Shown here: piece after piece, positions 23,830 through 36,268 of the stretch
Layout: each line of letters starts with the position of its first letter
Numbering within the stretch: the first letter of the stretch is position 1
Source of the DNA: Turnera subulata
Taxonomy: Eukaryota > Streptophyta > Magnoliopsida > Malpighiales > Passifloraceae
Reading direction: 5' to 3'
DNA: 64,000 bases
Assembly: GCA_028386065.3 (NCBI GenBank)
Contig: JAKUCV010007356.1
Coordinates: forward strand, 1-64,000
The notes under the pieces: generated by a model
Databases searched by the model: none
Told to the model about the DNA's origin: nothing
Seen by the model: the letters and a program-made list of their open reading frames with translations, nothing else
Program-made: the position numbers and the translations under genes

Positions 23830-24874
23830 GATGTAGGCTGGTCACTGACGATTTGAGGTAGTAATAAGTCATAACGTTTCCATGTCCTTGTTCAAGGCCC
23901 ACTACAGCTCACTGCTAGACGATAGTTTTACCAAGCTCATACGAAGGCACCCTTATGTGTGTGTGTGTGTTTTTTTTTCCCTCTCTTTTTTAGGACACTG
24001 TGGTATTGTGCGGATAAACTTGGGGTTTTGATTCTGTTAGAATTCAAACCCCTCGTTAAACCTCTAAGCTTCGTTAGACAATTGTGTTATTTATTATTGT
24101 ATTATTTATGTAAGTTTCAGACTGGTATTCTGTAATCTTTCGTGCTTGAATACGAATTCCGCTATGCTTCAGACAAAAAAAAAAAAAAGTAACGCACCTA
24201 AGGAATGATAGCGGGATGCTTTCTTTTTCCCCTTTTTTCCCCACCAAAGGCAGCCGGGCATATTACCGGTCTTTCATAATATAAGATCGTAATCACTTAC
24301 ACAAAGGTGTGGATCGCAATCAGTAACGCACCACGTTAATATCCGAATCCTTTATTGGTGGAGCCATGCGTAGTAAAGTCCATTATTATTATTTTTTTTT
24401 TCCAAAAAAGAATACAACATTGTACCTGATATACCATCTAAATAAACGGGAGAAGAAGAGATTCAAATTAACTAACTAAAATTTGGAAAAGAAATTATAA
24501 CAATATTCTTCTGTCCTCCATTTTCTGTTAAATTTAAATTAATAATGTAGAAGCTAACGACAAAAAAATTCTATAAAATGTATAATTCTTGGTTTCTTAA
24601 TTAAAAAGTTGACTAACTTATCCTGCGAGTACGATATAATCTCTACTGTTTTTTGTCATAAAACTGGGGAGCCCCACCATTAACAATTTCGGGAGGATTG
24701 TGGGCCTGAAAAATATAAATGGAGTTACAGTTGCTTTTTTCACTCCAGAGAGTGGACACCGAAAGTGTTGCTTTCCCTGGAGTGGAAAAAGAGACGACGG
24801 TCAAGAGCGCATTGTAAAGAGAAAACGCAAATCCTGATTAACCATGCATCTTCTTCAAGAATCCCATAAATTAA

Positions 24875-24903
24875 NNNNNNNNNNNNNNNNNNNNNNNNNN
24901 NNN
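24875..24903. other. Assembly gap of 29 N
   Basis: A run of N directly after the left copy of an 18-bp target-site duplication. The missing bases are therefore the 5' part of the inserted retroposon, and the true size is unknown. Confidence 0.99.
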
Positions 24904-25101
24904 AGCCCAGCTACACCTCGTTTCTTTTCTCGGCTTTTTTCTGATTTTATATGTTCGGGACTTTGTTCCTTTGTCTTGTACCGTCCCTTTACGTCTACCA
25001 TGTTCTCTTGTATAAGATAGAAGTCGGATTGAGCTCCCGACTTCTAACCATGTATTAAGCTCACGTATATTGTTTAATATACTTCCCGGTTTCGACCAAA
25101 A
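24875..25101 (+). mobile_element. Retroposon 3' end (LINE-like) with 18-bp target-site duplication
   Basis: The 18-base sequence AAGAATCCCATAAATTAA occurs at 24857-24874 and again at 25102-25119, flanking the N gap plus about 200 bases that end in an A-rich tail (CGACCAAAAA). A long target duplication plus a 3' A tail is the signature of LINE-machinery insertion. The visible part shows no intact protein domain; it resembles the 3' end of a plant LINE. Confidence 0.75.
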
Positions 25102-25530
25102 AAGAATCCCATAAATTAATCAAGCATCAATTGGCCAGAACAGTACGAATTTAAAAAAAACAACCCCATACTACACGATTGGCAAAACAAATGTAATGAC
25201 AAAAATGATAACAAGAACCATGAGTGAACAACCCAATCGCAAAATCGAGTGGTTTTAAACAAATTACCACAAATAAACTTGGTAATCAAAGGCCTAAATG
25301 ATAAACAAACCAATGCCCAAATTGAACCCAAGAAATAAAATGACCAAGAAAGATTCCAAAGCAGGCCAATTTTTCATACCATTTAATCCGTGAGAATAGG
25401 TAACAATAACAATTAACACCACATCAGCAACAACAAAAAAAAAAGCAAGAAAGATTAAAGGGTTTAATCAATACAGAAAGCAAACAGGAGCAGCAGAAAC
25501 CGGGGGTTATCTTATCTTACAAAAGAAAGA

Positions 25531-25740
25531 CTAGCCCGTATAAATATGTACACCGATGGCAATAAGCAAGATAGTGATGAGACCGAAATAGATAATGGCG
25601 TGGACTACTATGGAAGCACCACTTGTCTGCATACTCCCAAACTCGACCACTCTGCCCCTCCCAGGTATCTGGAACAACAGCCCTGGTGTTAAGAGCACGA
25701 ACAGCACGACAGCTATTATTACTGGCCCCCAATCTGCCAT
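25531..25740 (-). CDS. DUF3339 family small membrane protein, copy 2
   Basis: A 69-aa frame starting MADWGPVIIAVVLFVLLTPG and ending IGVHIYTG, about nine-tenths identical by eye to the copy at 22404-22613. It has the same two hydrophobic segments and the same PGRGRVVEFG-type loop. The plus-strand sequence just past the start holds a long GAA repeat (about 25770-25799), part of the leader. The duplicated flanks show this gene and copy 1 arose by tandem segmental duplication. Function unknown. Confidence 0.93.
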   Translation of the reverse strand: MADWGPVIIAVVLFVLLTPGLLFQIPGRGRVVEFGSMQTSGASIVVHAIIYFGLITILLIAIGVHIYTG

Positions 25741-25985
25741 GCCTCTTTTTACTTCTCGGTAAACAAGGAAGAAGAAGAAGAAGAAGAAGAAGAAGAAGAT
25801 TCGTGGTAGCGGACAAAGGAAGGGAAAGTGCCTGCGTTAGGAGTTGAGGGAGAGAGTTCTTTTGAGATGGGGATTGAGTTTAACAGGGGAACACAAATAG
25901 ACAGGTGCTTGAATATCGATGCGTCTCGTGACAACTGACATGTGACAAGGAGTGGGGGTGCTTTTTGGCGAACGTGTCAGCCAAA

Positions 25986-26546
25986 TTTTTTTAACGGTTA
26001 TGATCTTCTTGTTATTTGACAAATTTTAATTGTCTTAATTGCCTTGCGTGCATTGGGCTTATTAATTTTATGGATCCAAACAGCTCGGTGGTGGGTTTAA
26101 TCGGCCCATACCATAAACTTTGTTACAAATTATCTGAGATTCTGATGACGGTTCAAAAAATGAGAACATAATGATCAAAAGATAATGCGAATAAAAGAAA
26201 TCATTTCGACAAAAAAAAAAGAAGAATAAAATAGATCATGTATCAAATTCTTATAGAATGGTGCTTTAAGAAAAATCTATCATACAGTTCTTTTGAGTCA
26301 CGTTGCAACAAATTAAAAAATCTGAGTACCATGTATATGCCACGAAATAAAAAAGAAAGAGAGAAAAAATTTGACTACCAAACTAATTTCCCAAAAATCT
26401 GCTGGACCAGCAAAAATATCATGAACATGATTAACAATAAAATTTTATCAAAAAACTGTCTAACTAAAAACGAATCTAGGGGGATCCACCGTTTGCAGCC
26501 GCTGCATGCGGTGTGGTAGCTAGTTTTGGGTTGTGGGACAATCAAT
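25986..26546. other. Spacer between DUF3339 copies 2 and 3
   Basis: AT-rich; the last 50-100 bases would be the 3' region of copy 3. The 93-codon plus-strand frame at 26238 shows no family resemblance and is not called. Confidence 0.45.
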
Positions 26547-26756
26547 TTACCCGGTATAGATGCGAATGCCAACGGCTAAGACAAGGATTGTGAAGACACA
26601 GAAGAAGATGAGGGTGTGGACGAGGATTGCCTTCCCGTTTGTCTTCAGGCTGCCAAATTCAAAGTGGTGGGTGTTCCCGGGAAGCTGGAATATGAGTCCT
26701 GGAGAGAGGAGTATGAATAATAGCACCCCCAATAGTATGGGTGCCCAATCCGCCAT
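26547..26756 (-). CDS. DUF3339 family small membrane protein, copy 3
   Basis: A 69-aa frame starting MADWAPILLGVLLFILLSPG and ending VGIRIYTG. It aligns without gaps to the other two copies but is clearly more divergent (loop QLPGNTHHFEFGSLKTNGKA; second membrane segment TLIFFCVFTILVLAVG). Its flanks do not share the duplicated blocks, so it is the oldest member of the local cluster. A two-pass membrane protein is predicted; function unknown. Confidence 0.93.
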   Translation of the reverse strand: MADWAPILLGVLLFILLSPGLIFQLPGNTHHFEFGSLKTNGKAILVHTLIFFCVFTILVLAVGIRIYTG

Positions 26757-29280
26757 TGATTTGAACCCCTAACTAGCTCCTTTACTTGGTATATCAATAG
26801 TACCTTGTGCCTGCAGTGGTTCTACTAGGCCACTTCACTTATAAATAAAGTGTCCAGCTAAACTGACCAATACTATTGCCTTATGTCTAACTTTATGAAA
26901 CAAATTACAGTCCCATTCTTGTTTTGCAAGAAATGAATGATACTTTGATATTAAAAGCTCTCAAATTGTGATGGCATTTTGTTCTCCCAAAAAGATTAAG
27001 GAGCAGAAAGAACCGAAATGGTGTGCCACACCTCAAAATCTCTGTGCTTTATTAGAACTGAATTCTTACGCAAGGAACATTTTAGTTCTGTTTCCTGAAA
27101 TGACAATTTGATCCATCCATGATGTACCATGCAAAACCCTTATATATGTACCTGCCCCTGAGAATGAATTCTCTTGATTGTAAACTCATTACATCAGAAT
27201 ATGAAAGACTGAATGCCATGGTGAAGTTTAGAAGACTTGGCCTACCAATTCAGAAAAAGGGGGAATAAAAAAGAAAGACCGCCTAATAGATTCTGCCTCG
27301 CAACCAAAATGGAGGGATACGCTTCGTTTTACTTTTATTTTTGTTTATTTTTTAGGAATAATGCAGACCTTTTGATTAACTTATCTTAATTCAACCAGCA
27401 GAGTTAAAATAAGATATTCTTTTTAAGAGGCCAAGTGTCCGATAAAGGTTCGTTCATTGATCATCATCCCCACCCTTTGAAAAAAGGAAAAAAAATTTGA
27501 TATTGTTACTCGGGGATTGTATTGACTGGGACAAAAGTTTAGCATACAGTAAAACATTAAAGAATGCTTAACCTTCAATCATTGGATGGTGTTCGATAAA
27601 CCAAAAAAAAAAAGAGAAGAAATTCATTCGATCGATATTTATGAATTATTAATTGGACCGGCCTAGATGAGTCAGAAACATCAGCCTAGAAAATACAGGG
27701 CGTTTCGAACAGACTCACTGACAAATTATATTATATCATTACTCATTACTTAAATAGACTTGTTCACCGACCATTTAGTCTCGACCTAATATTGTTTTTT
27801 TTTTGGGTAGAGTTTAGTACAGTTTCATTTGAATAGTAATTGTTAATCAACTATTCAAGTTGTAAATTTGTGCATTCCAAAAAACAGTTGTAAGCTTTGC
27901 ATTAACAGTTTTTACCTTCAACGAGTATTGTTATTCCTGATTGGAACAATAGGTTTTTTTTTAAGGTTAGATCATTCAAAGGAATTGTTACGGTCATTGC
28001 CGTTGATCGTGAAAGAAATTGTAGCAGGGATAAAACATGAAGACTTGTATTTTTTCCAAAATAAGCAAAATCATTGAGCCTGCTTCATTAGTGAGCAGGC
28101 CCATGACAAAAAATTGGCGGACTATAGCCACGGCTACTCAGTATAAAGAATACGGGCCAGCTCGTGTTCCACGCTGTCAAAATAAACTGGGCCCACATAT
28201 ACGATAAAGAAAAGACCACAAGAATTTGTTGAACGGGGAATATCTTTGCTAACAAGCCATAAAAATTGAACGGTCATTGGTGCCCTATTCCCGATCAGAT
28301 TCTGCAATTGCAAGGAGTATGTGTTAAAGAAAAAAAGCATGAATTCTTGTATTTCCAGGGAAATTTTTGTTTGGTGTTTTAAAAAACTCCATAAATTTTA
28401 CTTTTTTCTCGGAAATTATTTGAACCATGCGTTACTCTTTTTTAAAAAAAAAAATCTTTTTTTTTTGTCATGTTCGACACGAATGAGTAGTAGAGAGCCA
28501 TCATCCATATTGTGTGGCGGGCGAATTGGGTCTTATAGCTGCCAACTTGCTATGTTCAAAAATTTTATTATCAATTAGCGAGTGTCATAGCATTTTTTTT
28601 TTTTACTTAAATCCAACTTTGATTTATGCTTCATATCTTGAATAAGAATACTATGCATAAGGTATTTCCCAGTAAGAACAAAATATAAGTAAAATTTCAA
28701 AAATTTCAACTTATAGAATTCCAGGAAAAAATTAAAAATTGAATAGAAATCATCATACTATAAGTTTGGAAGAAGCCGCCAATATTATAAGATGTAATAA
28801 AGATACCAGTGAAAAACTTGGTTGATAAAAAAGCTATTGAGAAACATTTAACATCGATGAGAATCTACCAAGCTAAAAGTCACAAGGCATTCTTTTCTTT
28901 CTCGCAAGAATTTTAAACCTGGAAGAAACTGAAACATTATTATAAATAAGATTGCCCCATTTAACGAAATGTAATAAACCTACAGGAAGGAGACAACGGG
29001 GCAAAAGCCTGGAAGCATAACGGCAACTTTCCAAAAAGCCACATGGTTTTTCATCAGCTTCCCGATTTAGAAAACGGGAAGACAAAAATTTCTTTATAAC
29101 TGTCCCATAAAAAGGCTAAAAAGGTAAAACGGGGATGGTTTTTTTTTTACCTGGATATAGTTTTGTACTACTAGTACTTAACCCGTTTTATGCAAAGGGA
29201 AATGGAGTAATCGCCTCAAAATCTCCTGTGAAATTGGAGCGATTTTAGTTAGAGATGGTTAACGTGCAAGCATATCATTG
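26757..29280. other. Intergenic region, no gene seen
   Basis: Contains the upstream region of DUF3339 copy 3 on the left and the start of the CBS gene promoter on the right. Several poly-T or poly-A runs and short motif-free frames are present. No transposon could be assigned. Confidence 0.45.
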
Positions 29281-29632
29281 GTCCCCATCCCATTCTTCAG
29301 CCAAAATTTGACCTCTCTTCCATCTTCGTTAGGGTTTGATTTCAATCTCTTTTCTCTCTCTTTCCCTCCGTCCCGTTATCTCTCCTCCCCTTCCCCTTAT
29401 CTCTCCTCGCCGGTCGGTGCATTTCCCGGAAAACCTCAAATTTTCCGATCACGAATCCCGACCTGCGGCTCTCTCCGCCGAAAACAAAAAAAAAATTAAA
29501 ATTCCTCTATTTTTCTTCTCCCAGGTCAATTTATGCCGGGTTAAGTGATTTTTTTCATTGAAAAAGAAGAAGAAGAAGAAAAAGGAAAAAAAGAGGAACA
29601 GCTAGCTTTTTTTTTTTTTGGCGGTATTGAGG

Positions 29633-32600
29633 ATGGCGAGTCAAGCTGGTTCGTCGAAAAAGAGTTTGTCTTTGGTACAAGTAAGGAGGAGGGGTTCAGA
29701 GCTTGGCGGAGGAGGTGATTCTGCTAGAAGATCCCTCGCCTCTTCCCGGTCAATGTATGCGAATTCTCTTGCATTTTTTCTTTTTTTTTTTTGTGATTCG
29801 ATACTCTGATTGAATTTCGCTATTGTTTTGTTTTGTTTCTAAATATATAACAAGTTTTGTGATTTGTGTTTGCTGTATTTATGAAATGTTGAAATCTAGT
29901 GGAGGAATTGATGTCGATATCAATTTTTTTGGCTTTCTGATTTCTTTTGGCGTTCCCTTGACATTTCCTCATCTGAACAAATGGTTTTCCGATTGTCGTT
30001 TTACCAGTTTCTTAGATGTATTGGTCTTGCTTGAACGAACGAATTTGATTTCGTGATTGGATGAGCCATTCATAGTTCGAGAATTTGGATTGTTGGGTCA
30101 GCTGAGGTGCATAAATTGGGGGCACCCTTTCTGCTATCATTAGCTAATTCTGTATACATTGATTTTGCTTGTTCTTTGGTTAGCTGCTTAAAAATCAGAG
30201 ACCTACACCTTCTATTTGTGGGTTTATTCCACCCTTATAGTTGTTTCGTTTATAGCTTTTAACAAATCCCCCGCCCAACATTCAATACATTCCTGCGCTT
30301 GGAACAGGGGATTAACTGGAGAGCGCACGGTGAAAAGGTTGCGCCTGTCGAAAGCCCTCACTGTACCTGAGAACACAACTGTACAGGATGCATGCAGACG
30401 GATGGCTGCCCGAAGAGTTGATGCCGTACTGCTAACAGATTCAAACGCATTACTTTGTGGAATCCTCACAGACAGGGTATAAGTTGTAAAGCGCTATCAG
30501 AAATGGTGTGACTATAAGTTTATTTTGCATGCTTTGCTATAAGACCAAATAACAAAAAAGGAAAATTCCTTTTTTCTTCTTTCAACCCTGGTTTGCTTAT
30601 TTTATGTGTACCCACTTTGCTTTAGGATATAGCTACAAGAGTTGTTGCTCGTGAGCTTAATCTTGAGGAAACGCCTGTTTCTAAAGTTATGACCAGGAAC
30701 CCCGTTTTTGTTCTTTCCGACACTCTTGCGGTGGAAGCCCTCCAAAAGATGGTGCTAGGTCAGTAATAAATTAAAGCATTAAAGTGCTATTGAACTTTCC
30801 CATGTACCGTTTAGCCTGACATTGGTGCCGACAGGAAAATTTCGACATTTGCCTGTTGTGGAGAATGGAGAGGTAATTGCTTTACTGGACATAGCAAAGT
30901 GTTTGTATGATGCTATTGCTCGGTTGGAAAGAGCAGCAGAAAAAGGAAAGGCTATTGCTGCAGCTGTGGAGGGTGTTGAAAAAAATTGGGGGACATCCAT
31001 CACTGGTTGGTGAAAAGCGTTTTGTTGAATTGTCCTACATTCATTTCCATTCTTTGCATACTTCCACATCGTGCGTGCTGTAAGTCCATCTTATCAAATT
31101 AATTCTACAAATTTCATGCTTTTCTTTTGGTTCATGTGCAGGACCCAATACATTCATTGAGACTTTGCGAGAGAGAGTGTTTAGACCCTCTTTATCTACC
31201 ATTATTCCAGAGAATGCAAAGTAGGTAATACTTTCTTTCTTGTAAATTTTCAAAGCATGTACTATGGTTTCTAGTTATAAAATTCCGTAGGAGAAGATAT
31301 TCTGAATGCTGCATAATCTAACACTGCTTGGCATCTTTCAGGGTTGTAACAGTTTCTCCAACAGAAACAGTGTTGTCAGTTACAAAGAAGATGCTTGAGT
31401 TTCGCGTAAGCTGTGCTGTGGTGGTGGTTGATAACAAACCACGGGGAATATTGACGTGCGTCTCTCTTCTTGATTGTGTCTCATTCTGCAGCCAATAAAA
31501 AGAAATATTAGATTCCCAATTTATCTTGCATTGATATCTTAGGACATAAATCTTCTTTTTGACCCTTTTTTTAGACATTAAGGCTATGGGAATGTTCGTT
31601 TTTCCTCTGCAGCTCAAAAGACATTCTGATGAGGGTAATATCGCAAAATCTATCCCCCGATTCAACTTTGGTAGAGAAGGTATGTTTCTCTTACGGTCTT
31701 ACATGTTCGTCTGGGTATCTGCTGGCAGAAATTTGTGTTTCTTTTGCCGAGTATTGGCCACGTAATGTTTAGCTGTGACAAGGGGCATCTAACATGTTAT
31801 AGTGATAACCTTGAAAAGACTTATAGTACATGCTTATTATGGTTTTATCAGATTGACATATTGAGGAGAAGTGGTTGGAAAGAAGTTTTGTTCATTGGCT
31901 TTGTGCATGAACTGATTGTTTTCAAAACTTGAACTTACATGCCTTGTTACAATATAAAAGAAACAGCTGCTGTGGAGAATTTCTGAGAGATAATTATTAA
32001 AGCATCTTGTTTTTTGAATATGATTTAACAGGTCATGACTCCCAATCCAGAATGTGCAACTGTTGACACAGCAATTGTTGATGCACTACACACTATGCAT
32101 GATGGCAAATTTTTGCACCTTCCTGTGGCAGATAGAGGTAATTTAGTTGAATATGGAGAGTGAATTGCTTTTTCTTTAAAAACAATGTATTCTTTGGATT
32201 TCTGATGGGTAAAAATAATTTGACACAGAGGGGAGTATAGTTGCCGTCATTGATGTGATTCATATTACTCATGCTGCAGTGGCGACAGTAAGCCAAGTCC
32301 GTGCCCTTTGTAGATCTATATATTGCTGTAAAATTTTATGCTTTTTATTCCATGCAACGATTGCTTACTTTTTGGTAGGACATATGCAATGTGTGTGCAA
32401 TTTTCTTTTGTAAAAAAGTGAGCACTCCCAATTATGATAGCTCTCTAGGTGTGGAAGTGGTTCCTTCCGTACTTCTAAGTTGTATTTTGCCTGGTCTCCC
32501 GATTAGTTGTTTAGAGGCACAAATGGGATAAACCTCAATCATGAATGGACCAGATGTTAGCTGGTTGTTTGTTGTACTTGAAAAGTTCAGTAGGGTAGCT

Positions 32601-34177
32601 GTTTTTCTTTTACATGTTTGTGCCTGTGCATGAGTGAGGTTGGAAGTCTCACTGTCATTCCTGAGAACTTGTACTATGTTCTGCAATGTCTTAATTCTGG
32701 AGAAACTAAATGCATGTCTTTCATGTGTTCATTAATCAGGTCGGGAATACTGCTGGAGCAACCAATGAGACACCTACGTCAGTGATGCAAAAGTTCTGGG
32801 ATTCTGCCATGGCCTTGAGTCCCAATGATGATGAGGAGGAGTCACGGAGGTCAAATGCTTTCTCATTACTGTTGTGACAAAAAGTTCTGATTGTTTCGTA
32901 GTGCTTACTGACAAATAATTTGTAAAATCTCAGTGAAAATTCCTTGAGATTGGTCTCTGAAGCAGAAACTGGCAGGTCTCTTGCACTTCCTTCATCAGGG
33001 TTTCCTCATGCATTTACCTTTAAAATTGAAGACAGGAGGGGGCGAATGCACAGATTTTCTTGTGGTAAGAGATTTGTTTTGCAGTTCATTCAAGCAATTG
33101 CCCGATAGGATAGTAAAGTAGCTTCTCGTGCTGCATGTAGCTCATGGCTTTCCTTTTCTTACCAGTTTGTGCTTGTTCCTGACTAACAACTAATGCCTTT
33201 TCCCAATTTGGTAAAGCAAAATAATGTCTGTGCTGACTTGTATATTGAGTTAGGTTTCTGTCTGATTTATCTATATGATACTAGATTCTGAGTTAGGGAA
33301 AATATTTTCTCATAGCCTAAGTAGTTGACCTTGTTTATGGTTTTCTTTTGAATTAGATCATCGGAATTTAACAGATCTAATTACGGCTATCCTTCAGAGG
33401 CTTGGGGATGAAATTGACCCTAACAACTTACCCCAAATTCTGGTATATCTCACAATCTCAAAGTATGATGATAAATAAGCTTTGTGATATCTCTTCTAGT
33501 GATTTCCTATTAATTTGTGTGCTCATTTTAAAGTATGAAGATGAAGACCACGACAAAGTGGTTTTGGCGTCTGATAGTGATCTTGTGACTGCTGTAGAGC
33601 ATGCAAAATTAGTTGGTTGGAAGGTATGACTTAGCTGTCTATCATTTTTTAAAAAAATTCTTGATTATATTATGGGGAGATGAAGTGAAGCAATTATTTT
33701 GAAGGATATTTTTGGCATCAATTCGCATGATAAATTGATGGCCACATTTCATAAACTATTTTGGCAGCAATCCTGTATACATTGGATGCGAATATGCACT
33801 GTGTTTCCCTTTTCAATTGTGACATTGATTATCTTAATACTATCCCCTAATGATGTTCTTTTTTATGCATGTGTGGTATGGGTTCTAGTTTTGTGCACTT
33901 ATTCCTATTTTTTTTTTCGCAAGGACTCCTTGTTGCAAAATTGTTATTTGGAAGATCTGTTAAGCTTAGCATTATTGACTTTTTTTATGAACTTTTGCAG
34001 GGTTTGAGATTGCATCTAGATTTTTCTGGAACACGTCGTCGTAGAAAGGGTACCAACGCAGGAAGTATGGATTATGCTAATCCAGACGCATGGGCTGCTG
34101 CATACAGTGCTGTTGCAGCAGGGGCTGCTCTAGTTGCGGGACTAGGCGTCTTGGCATACCTAAGGAGATCCGGTTGA
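29633..34177 (+). CDS. CBSCBSPB: CBS domain-containing protein, CBS-CBS-PB1 type
   Basis: Fourteen coding exons join in phase to give 537 aa: 29633-29754, 30308-30476, 30626-30758, 30835-31005, 31142-31220, 31342-31455, 31613-31679, 32032-32137, 32229-32287, 32740-32849, 32934-33064, 33357-33442, 33534-33623 and 34001-34177. Order along the protein: a Ser/Arg-rich N-terminus; a first CBS pair at roughly residues 45-185 (VDAVLLTDSNALLCGILTDR, RHLPVVENGEVIALLDI); a second pair at roughly 220-345 (CAVVVVDNKPRGILTSKDIL, HLPVADREGSIVAVIDV); a PB1 domain at roughly 390-480 with the acidic DEDHDKVVLASDSDL motif; and a C-terminal hydrophobic segment (AAGAALVAGLGVLAYL) before RRSG. CBS pairs bind adenine nucleotides and PB1 mediates protein contacts. 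The single C-terminal hydrophobic segment suggests a tail-anchored protein. The start is the first Met of exon 1 after a pyrimidine-rich leader. Its precise role is not known to me. Confidence 0.95.
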
Positions 34178-35510
34178 TGAATATTGGAAATTGATAGTGC
34201 GAACAATTTTAATTTCTACGTAACAGAAAGGCTAACTTGGATCGGCTGGGAAGGAATTTCCCGCGCTGTTGCTGTTATTTTGTAGACCTACACATCACCG
34301 CAAAAAAAGGGTATCATTTTCTTGGTGCCTGTAGTTGCATACTCTGCTTGTTCCTGTGTATCCCTTTTGTAATTGAAGGGCGCTACTGCACAAATTTGGA
34401 GATTCTTATGTATAGTAAAGAAACAAAATATTCAAGTTTTGCACGACAGAATTGGGTATTGAGTTTTAGACCGATACATCAAGGTGCATGCAGTAGTTTT
34501 GTATCAAGTGTTCAGGCTTGTAAGCAATTGCCTGCTTGTATTCTCTCAATTTTATTTCTTGGTTAGCGAAGAGAATAAAGACCAGGTCAATACAGGGATA
34601 CATCGTCTCCTTGTACATCATCTAGCAATAACCCAAGGCATCCATCACATGGCACGTCAATGACTTGAATTCATTACGGTAGTTACAAAACTCTATTCCA
34701 TCCAAAGATTCTGTAATTAAAACTGACACATCAGTCAAATGGAAAAAGAGACTCTTCACATTTTCAAAGGCGATCCTCCCCTCTTTGGCATTGAAAATGC
34801 ACACTCCGTGAACTGAACTTCTCAAATGATAGGTGGGTCATGTCTTTGTCACCTCTCTATTGTAGTCAATTTTGGCACCAAAAGAATTGATCCTAGAATT
34901 AAGTATGCATGCGCAGTGCGCACATGTATGGAACATCCACGCATGGAAGTTTTGTACAAAGAGTAAACGATTGGTTCAGTGGTTCTGTTTTAATCTTGAA
35001 AGTTGAAAGAGATTTATTCAATACCTAACTGGTGACTGGTCCCATCCCATGTGGAAAATTAGGAACCTAGCTAATACATCTTCTAACTCGCAAATGAACT
35101 TCAAGTGTGTCGTGATTGATGCTTGTGATATGTTATAGATCATGTGGAGAATTACACGTTGAAACAGCTAAAAGAAGAGATACAAATCAAAGAGACACTG
35201 AACTAAACACACAATTGTATCTAAGTAAGAGAGATTGAGTGACTTTTCCTACACAAATAAAAAAGAAGTTAATTAGTTAAATAAAGACATGAACAACTCG
35301 ACAATGTAACAAAACGATTCATAATTCCATTCCTACTTCAACGGAGAAGATTACACCTAATTACCCCCAGAAAGGTAATAGCAGTAAACACAAAAAGAGA
35401 GAGCAGATCCAGCTAGAACTGCACTAACGCTAACAACAGAAACAAAAAGACGAGCAACAGATCTAATAAGAGTCTATATCTACACCCACAACCACCAGGT
35501 ATTAAACAGA
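34178..35510. other. CBS 3' region and spacer to histone H3
   Basis: A polyadenylation-like AATAAAG at 34573 fits the end of the CBS transcript. The rest, including the probable 3' region of the H3 gene (from about 35400), has no recognisable gene. It includes one half of the direct repeat that brackets the H3 gene. Confidence 0.5.
35223..35287. repeat. Direct repeat bracketing H3, left copy
   Basis: Contains GACTTTTCCTACACAAATA and AGTTAAATAAAG. Matches 36070-36128 at roughly 80 percent by eye, in the same orientation. Confidence 0.65.
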
Positions 35511-35936
<426 letters not shown>

Positions 35937-36069
35937 GGNATAACTATGCTTCAGACAAATAGAAATGAAATTCAAGAAAGTCAAGGAAATAATAAAATCC
36001 ACCTTCAAAGGGGGACTGAATGTACATATAAATGAAAACGAGACTGAAGTAAATAACAATTGTTTTTAA

Positions 36070-36128
36070 TTAAGAGAGATTAAATGACTTTTCCTACACA
36101 AATAGAAAGAATTTAGTTAGTTAAATAA
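36070..36128. repeat. Direct repeat bracketing H3, right copy
   Basis: Same motif order as 35223-35287 (AGAGAGATTAAATGACTTTTC, then AGTTAAATAAAG). It lies about 150 bases upstream of the H3 start codon. Confidence 0.65.
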
Positions 36129-36268
36129 AGAATATAAGAAAACAGTGATTGTGAAAATGCACTCATTCGTGCAAGCACTACTAAAACATACAAATGAAAG
36201 ATAGATTTTTAAGAATTGTATTGAAGAAAAATTATGTTTATATGATAGAGATTGTAGGGTGAAAGCTT

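Larger units (their letters stand above)
23830..25985. repeat. Tandem segmental duplication, copy 2 (with DUF3339 gene)
   Basis: Partner of 21160-22960, in direct orientation, about 2.7 kb apart. It differs by carrying a retroposon insertion (24875-25101) with an assembly gap. A GT microsatellite followed by poly-T is at 23956-23979, and an A-run at 24174-24188 may mark another short retroposed sequence. Confidence 0.7.

Noticed and set aside
24060..24188. Possible SINE or processed transcript ending in an A-run
   Set aside because: A 15-A tail is present, but no polymerase III boxes and no target-site duplication could be found.
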